Below, in pieces: positions 60,463 to 64,000 of a stretch of 64,000 nt of DNA. This stretch comes from Nocardioides cavernaquae (GTDB lineage: Bacteria > Actinomycetota > Actinomycetes > Propionibacteriales > Nocardioidaceae): positions 1,116,001 to 1,180,000 of the forward strand of contig NZ_QYRP01000002.1 of NCBI RefSeq assembly GCF_003600895.1, given 5' to 3'. The stretch's first letter is position 1; every line of letters begins with the position of its first letter. A program made the translations under genes and the position numbers. The notes beneath the pieces were generated by a model. That model was not told the DNA's origin. It worked only from the letters and a program-made list of their open reading frames with translations, and did no database searches.

Positions 60463-61942
60463 CACCGCTCCCCTCCGCTGGCCCGGCGGTCCCCACGATG
60501 CCCGCGGTCGACTCGATGACGGGCCGCATCTTCTTGTCGAGCGACTCGTAGAACATCGAGAGCGGGAACTCGTCGTCCAGCACCGCGTCCGTGTAGCCCT
60601 TCGTCGGCCCGGCCAGGATCTCGTCCGGGAGTCCCCGCGCCCACACCGACGCCGGGTTCGGCGTCAGGGTGCTGCGGATCAGCTCGTACGCCGCGAGCCA
60701 GTGCGCCGTCTTCGGCCGGTCGATCGAGCGCCAGTAGAGCTCATCGATCGCGTCGCCGAGCGCGACGACAGCAGCCGGCACGTCGTCCCAGTCGAACGCG
60801 AGCGAGGTGTCGGTCCAGTGGAGTACGCCGCGCTGGTGCAGCCAGGCGAACAGCAGCTGGCCACCGAGGCCGTCGTAGTTGCGCACCCTCGAGCCCGTGA
60901 TCGCGAAGCGGAAGATGCGGTCGAAGATCACGGCGTACTGGACGAGCTTCGCGTGCTCGAGGGTCTCGACCTCGATGGTCTCCAGCCCGCCCACCCCGTC
61001 ACGTGATCCGGACTCGTCCCGGCGGGCCGTGAGCTGCTGCTCCACCCAGACGCACTCGCGAAATGCGGTCAGGTCGCAGCGCAGCTCCTCGAGCGAGTAG
61101 AGGAAGTAGGGCATGCGCTGCTTGATCATGAACGGGTCGAACGGCAGGTCACCCCGCATGTGAGTGCGGTCGTGGATCAGGTCCCACACGACGAACGCCT
61201 TCTCGGTCAGCGCCTGGTCCTCGAGCATCCGGGCAGCACCCTCGGGCAGCGCGAGGTCGGTGATCGCCGAGGCGGCGCCCACGACGCGGCGGAACCGGGC
61301 GGCCTCACGGTCCTGGAAGATCGCGCCCCAGGTGAACTGCGGGGTCTCGCGCACGGCGACCGTCTCGGGGAAGAGCACGGCGCTGTTGGTGTCGTAACCG
61401 GACGTGAAGTCGAGCAACCGCAGCGGCACGAAGAGCCGGTTGCCGTAGTCACCGGCCTCGAGGTGCGCGATGAACTCCGGCCAGATCACCTCGACCAGCA
61501 GTGCCTCGACATGGCGGTCCGAGGAGCCGTTCTGGGTGTACATCGGGAAGACCACGAGGTGGCGCAGCCCGTCGACACGATGCTCCTGGGGCTGGAAGGC
61601 CACGAGCGAGTCGAGGAAGTCCGGGACCCCGAAACCACCATCGGCCCAGGTGGCGAAGTCCCGCACCGACGCCGCGAGGTATGCGTCGTCATGCGGGAAC
61701 AGCGGGCGCAGCTCCTCGATCGCGGCCGTGATTGCAGCGACGTGACCCCGCGCCTCGGCGTGATCGGCGGCATCCGGGACGGACCCGTCCTGCGCCTGCA
61801 GGGGCTGAAGGGCCGTCGCAGCGGCCTTCAACGACAGCCACGCCGCACTCGACTCGACGCCCTGCGCGCGCGAGGTCCCGTCCTCGACAACCTCGGGCTC
61901 TCCGACGATGGCCTGGGTCGCCTGGACGTGGCTGGTGCGCAT
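60449..61942 (-). CDS. DUF6421 family protein
   Basis: 497 residues, soluble, rich in Trp/Phe and acidic residues. Landmarks include GLRHLVVFPMYTQNGSSDRHVEALLVEVIWP, DLIHDRTHMRGDLPFDPFMIKQRMPYFLYSLEELRCDL and GLGGQLLFAWLHQRGVLHWTDT (positions about 130-160, 265-300 and 355-378). The HDRTHMRGD segment has His and Asp residues that could bind a metal. The family is common in Actinobacteria and unknown in function. The start at 61942 has GGAGGT upstream. It is coupled to a threonine aldolase gene and faces an Lrp regulator. Confidence 0.75.
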   Translation of the reverse strand: MRTSHVQATQAIVGEPEVVEDGTSRAQGVESSAAWLSLKAAATALQPLQAQDGSVPDAADHAEARGHVAAITAAIEELRPLFPHDDAYLAASVRDFATWADGGFGVPDFLDSLVAFQPQEHRVDGLRHLVVFPMYTQNGSSDRHVEALLVEVIWPEFIAHLEAGDYGNRLFVPLRLLDFTSGYDTNSAVLFPETVAVRETPQFTWGAIFQDREAARFRRVVGAASAITDLALPEGAARMLEDQALTEKAFVVWDLIHDRTHMRGDLPFDPFMIKQRMPYFLYSLEELRCDLTAFRECVWVEQQLTARRDESGSRDGVGGLETIEVETLEHAKLVQYAVIFDRIFRFAITGSRVRNYDGLGGQLLFAWLHQRGVLHWTDTSLAFDWDDVPAAVVALGDAIDELYWRSIDRPKTAHWLAAYELIRSTLTPNPASVWARGLPDEILAGPTKGYTDAVLDDEFPLSMFYESLDKKMRPVIESTAGIVGTAGPAEGSGDDAA

Positions 61943-61993
61943 GGGAACCTCCGTTCGTGGTGTCGCGTACGACGTGTCCCTTCCAGAGTAGGG

Positions 61994-62035
61994 GGAATGT
62001 TTCCGCTCACATGCTCTTGCAGCAGGAAGTTTTCC
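61994..62035. promoter_or_regulatory. Two GGAA-N3-TTCC sites between DUF6421 and Lrp genes
   Basis: GGAA-TGT-TTCC (61994-62004) and GGAA-GTT-TTCC (62025-62035) are 11-bp inverted repeats spaced 31 bp (three helical turns) apart in the divergent region. Lrp/AsnC proteins bind such phased sites, so these are likely operators of the adjacent regulator. Confidence 0.55.
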
Positions 62036-62070
62036 GTTCGTTATCCCATCGTGCTGCTAACCTCGCCGCC

Positions 62071-62607
62071 ATGGCCCGAAACGACAAGGCGCCGCATGAG
62101 CATGCGCGGACTGAGCAGGTGCCACCGGACGGCGCCCTGTCCGGCAAGGCCCCGGCCCGCATCGACGACGAGATCGACGCGGGGATCGTCCGCGAGATCT
62201 CCGCCAACGCCCGGGCGACCCTGTCCGATCTCTCCACGGCGGTAGCGCTCTCCGTCTCCGCGGTGCAGACGCGCCTGCGCCGGCTGGAGGCGCGTGGCGT
62301 CATCACCGGCTACCGCGCGATCGTCGAGCCCGCTGCCGTTGGCAAGCCGCTCGCCGCCTTCGTCGAGATCACGCCCCTCGACCCCGGCCAGCCCGACAAC
62401 GCACCCGAGCTGCTCGAGCACCTCGCCGAGATCGAGGCGTGCCACTCGATCGCCGGCGACGCGAGCTACATCCTCTTCGTGCGCGTCGCGTCACCGCGCC
62501 ATCTCGAGGGCCTGATCCGCGACATCCGCAGCGCCGCCTCGGTCAGCACCCGCACGACCGTCGTGCTCCAGACCTTCTACGAGAACCGCCCGATCCTCCC
62601 CGCCTGA
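62071..62607 (+). CDS. Lrp/AsnC family regulator
   Basis: 178 residues with an N-terminal extension of about 30 residues, an AsnC-type helix-turn-helix (ATLSDLSTAVALSVSAVQTRLRRLEARGVITGY, about 50-82) and a C-terminal RAM ligand domain (AFVEITPL to TFYENRPILP). It probably controls the divergent DUF6421 - threonine aldolase operon and perhaps the polyamine genes, in response to an amino acid. It ends 10 bp before the convergent AguB gene. No clear ribosome site precedes the ATG. Confidence 0.9.
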   Translation: MARNDKAPHEHARTEQVPPDGALSGKAPARIDDEIDAGIVREISANARATLSDLSTAVALSVSAVQTRLRRLEARGVITGYRAIVEPAAVGKPLAAFVEITPLDPGQPDNAPELLEHLAEIEACHSIAGDASYILFVRVASPRHLEGLIRDIRSAASVSTRTTVVLQTFYENRPILPA

Positions 62608-62617
62608 GGTTCGGGGG

Positions 62618-63562
62618 TCAGGCCTCCGCGACCAGGCTTGCGTAGGTGTCGGGGCGGCGGGTCTGCAGGAACGGGAAGAGCGTCAGCCAGTCCTTGCGCT
62701 GGTCGAGGTCGAGCGTGGCAACGAGTACGGCGTCGCCCTCGCGCGGCGCCTGGGCCAGGATCCGGCCGTAGGGATCGCTGATGAACGACGAGCCGTAGAA
62801 GCTGACCCGGCCCTCGTCACCCCAGCGATTCGGCACGCACATGAACAGGCCGTTGGCGATGCCGTTGCCGACGATGACCTGCTGCCACAGCGGCTGGGTG
62901 TCGAAGTCGGGGTGGTCGGGCTCGGACCCGATCGCGGTCGGGTAGGCGAGCACCTCGGCGCCGGCCAGGGAGTAGGCGCGCGCCACCTCCGGGAACCACT
63001 CGTCCCAGCAGGTCGGCAGGCCGAGCTTCGGCGCGCCAGGCAGGTCGGCGACGTGCACCGGGTACGGCTCATCGGCCGGGCCGTGGCGGAAGAAGAGGTC
63101 CTCGAAGTAGCCCTCGGTCACCGGGATGTGCAGCTTGCGGGTGCGACCCACGAGCGCTCCTCCGGGCGCGACCAGGATCGCGGTGTTGTAGCCGAGGCCG
63201 TCATCGCTCCCCTCGGGAGCCGCAGCCGCCTCGTAGAGCGAGGCGTGCACGAGGACGCCGAACTCGCCGGCCAGCTTCGAGGCCAGCACGCGCGTCGGGC
63301 CGTGCTCGATCGACTCGGCCAGGTCGGCCGGGCGACCCGTGGGCCGAAGGTCGGCCGGATAGCGCGACAGCGTGAGCTCGGGGAGGAACACGACCTGCGC
63401 GCCGGCCTCGGCTGCGCGGCGTACGCCGTCGGTCAGGGCTGCGGCGTGCGTTGCGGGGTCTTCGTGCCAGTGCACCTGGACGACGCCGACGGTCAGGGTG
63501 CGGGCATCGCCCGGTGCGACGCGGGCGAGCGAGGGCTGGGGATTCGCGGTGATGAGCTGCAT
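62618..63562 (-). CDS. aguB: N-carbamoylputrescine amidase
   Basis: 314 residues of the nitrilase superfamily with triad Glu in VFLPELTLSRYP, Lys in GRTRKLHIPV and Cys in LPTCWDEWFPEVAR. The stretch from CWDEWFPE to YPTAIGSEP is highly characteristic of AguB. It hydrolyses N-carbamoylputrescine to putrescine, CO2 and ammonia. The partner AguA is encoded immediately upstream, and putrescine oxidase lies about 3 kb away. The start at 63562 has AAGGAC in front. Confidence 0.9.
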   Translation of the reverse strand: MQLITANPQPSLARVAPGDARTLTVGVVQVHWHEDPATHAAALTDGVRRAAEAGAQVVFLPELTLSRYPADLRPTGRPADLAESIEHGPTRVLASKLAGEFGVLVHASLYEAAAAPEGSDDGLGYNTAILVAPGGALVGRTRKLHIPVTEGYFEDLFFRHGPADEPYPVHVADLPGAPKLGLPTCWDEWFPEVARAYSLAGAEVLAYPTAIGSEPDHPDFDTQPLWQQVIVGNGIANGLFMCVPNRWGDEGRVSFYGSSFISDPYGRILAQAPREGDAVLVATLDLDQRKDWLTLFPFLQTRRPDTYASLVAEA

Positions 63563-63596
63563 GGTTCGTGTCCTTGGCGAGATCGGGTTGGGGCGC

Positions 63597-64000
63597 TCAG
63601 AGCGCGGGCTGCTGCTGGGTGATGCAGTGGATGCCGCCACCGCGGTCGAAGATCGGGCGGGCGTCGATCTGCACGACGTCCCGCCCGGGGTACGCCGCGG
63701 CGAGCACCTCGCGGGCCTCGGCGTCAGCCGGGTCGTCGAAGGCGCACGCGATGACGGCGCCGTTGCAGACGTAGTGGTTGACGTAGCTCCAGTCGACCCA
63801 CCCCACGGCATCGCGCAACTGGGTCGGCGCCGGCAGGGCAACGACCTCGATCGGCTTGCCCTCGGCGTCGTGTTCCCCGTGAAACACGGTCGCGAGCTCG
63901 CGGCTGACCGCGGCGTCGGGGTGCGCATCGTTGCGCTGCTCGTGCAGGAGGACGACCCCTCGGTCAGCGAAGGTGGCCACGATGTCGACGTGCCCGCGAG
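63597..64000 (-). CDS. aguA: Agmatine deiminase, C-terminal part only
   Basis: About 134 residues are visible; the gene runs off the right edge, so the N-terminus is missing. The segment RGHVDIVATFADRGVVLLHEQ and the C-terminal DRGGGIHCITQQQPAL with the catalytic cysteine are typical of the agmatine deiminase (peptidyl-arginine deiminase-like) family. It converts agmatine to N-carbamoylputrescine and ammonia. It lies 34 bp upstream of aguB on the same strand. No arginine decarboxylase is seen, so agmatine may be taken up or made elsewhere. Confidence 0.9.
   Translation of the reverse strand, partial: RGHVDIVATFADRGVVLLHEQRNDAHPDAAVSRELATVFHGEHDAEGKPIEVVALPAPTQLRDAVGWVDWSYVNHYVCNGAVIACAFDDPADAEAREVLAAAYPGRDVVQIDARPIFDRGGGIHCITQQQPAL

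Noticed and set aside
1..64000. tRNA or rRNA genes and prophage
   Set aside because: No stretch resembled tRNA arms with a CCA end or rRNA, and there are no phage structural or integrase genes; intergenic gaps are all short.

Overview
This window is chromosomal DNA from a very GC-rich actinobacterium. The gene order DUF6049 - murJ - pseudokinase - sigM - anti-sigma - trxB - trxA is the conserved block that sits near the replication origin in Actinobacteria. Together with AceE/AceF, DUF6421, 13E12-type HNH proteins and a PucR-type GabR, it suggests Nocardioides or another Propionibacteriales genus. That genus assignment is inference from gene content. I saw no rRNA, tRNA, CRISPR array, insertion sequence or prophage, and no stretch over 300 bases without a gene.

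Layout: (1) 1-8.4 kb holds cell-envelope and redox housekeeping genes (murJ, pseudokinase, sigM/anti-sigma, trxB, trxA), ending in a 13-bp tandem repeat. (2) 8.4-18.7 kb holds an aminotransferase, a Ddl-like ligase and a PlsC-like acyltransferase on the plus strand, then homodimeric-type pyruvate dehydrogenase (aceE-aceF), a LysR regulator, a lipoate-ligase-like protein, a TRIC-type channel and a ProC-like reductase. (3) 18.7-27.5 kb is an arginine-type catabolic locus: FAD amino-acid monooxygenase, C-N hydrolase and guanidinobutyrase-type ureohydrolase, a cupin-HTH regulator, and a divergent amino-acid ABC transporter with two accessory enzymes. (4) 27.6-32.2 kb is a mixed accessory stretch: GNAT, an HNH endonuclease behind a perfect SOS box, a chloramphenicol-phosphotransferase-like kinase with a small membrane protein, and an ECF sigma/anti-sigma pair. 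(5) 32.2-39.4 kb is a GABA operon (gabT - gdh - gabD - pdxS - unknown) with a divergent PucR/GabR-type regulator. (6) 39.4-44.4 kb has an amidohydrolase and APC permease facing a TetR and a NylB-like serine hydrolase. (7) 44.5-55.2 kb has three AraC paralogues, each directly upstream of its own catabolic module. The largest module is nitrilase - DUF2848 - HpaB-like monooxygenase - cupin - flavin reductase - MHS transporter, of unknown substrate. (8) 55.3-64 kb has an SMR pump/TetR pair, then putrescine oxidase - aminobutyraldehyde dehydrogenase, threonine aldolase - DUF6421, an Lrp regulator, and AguA/AguB (agmatine to putrescine).

How the parts fit: arginine can be oxidised to 4-guanidinobutyramide, hydrolysed to 4-guanidinobutyrate and split to GABA plus urea (region 3). 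Agmatine can go through N-carbamoylputrescine and putrescine to 4-aminobutanal and GABA (region 8). Both routes meet at GabT/GabD (region 5), and glutamate dehydrogenase in the same operon recycles the amino acceptor. The least explained part is the AraC-controlled HpaB/DUF2848 cluster at 48.8-55.2 kb. Many divergent promoters carry clean symmetric or phased repeats that are candidate operators.
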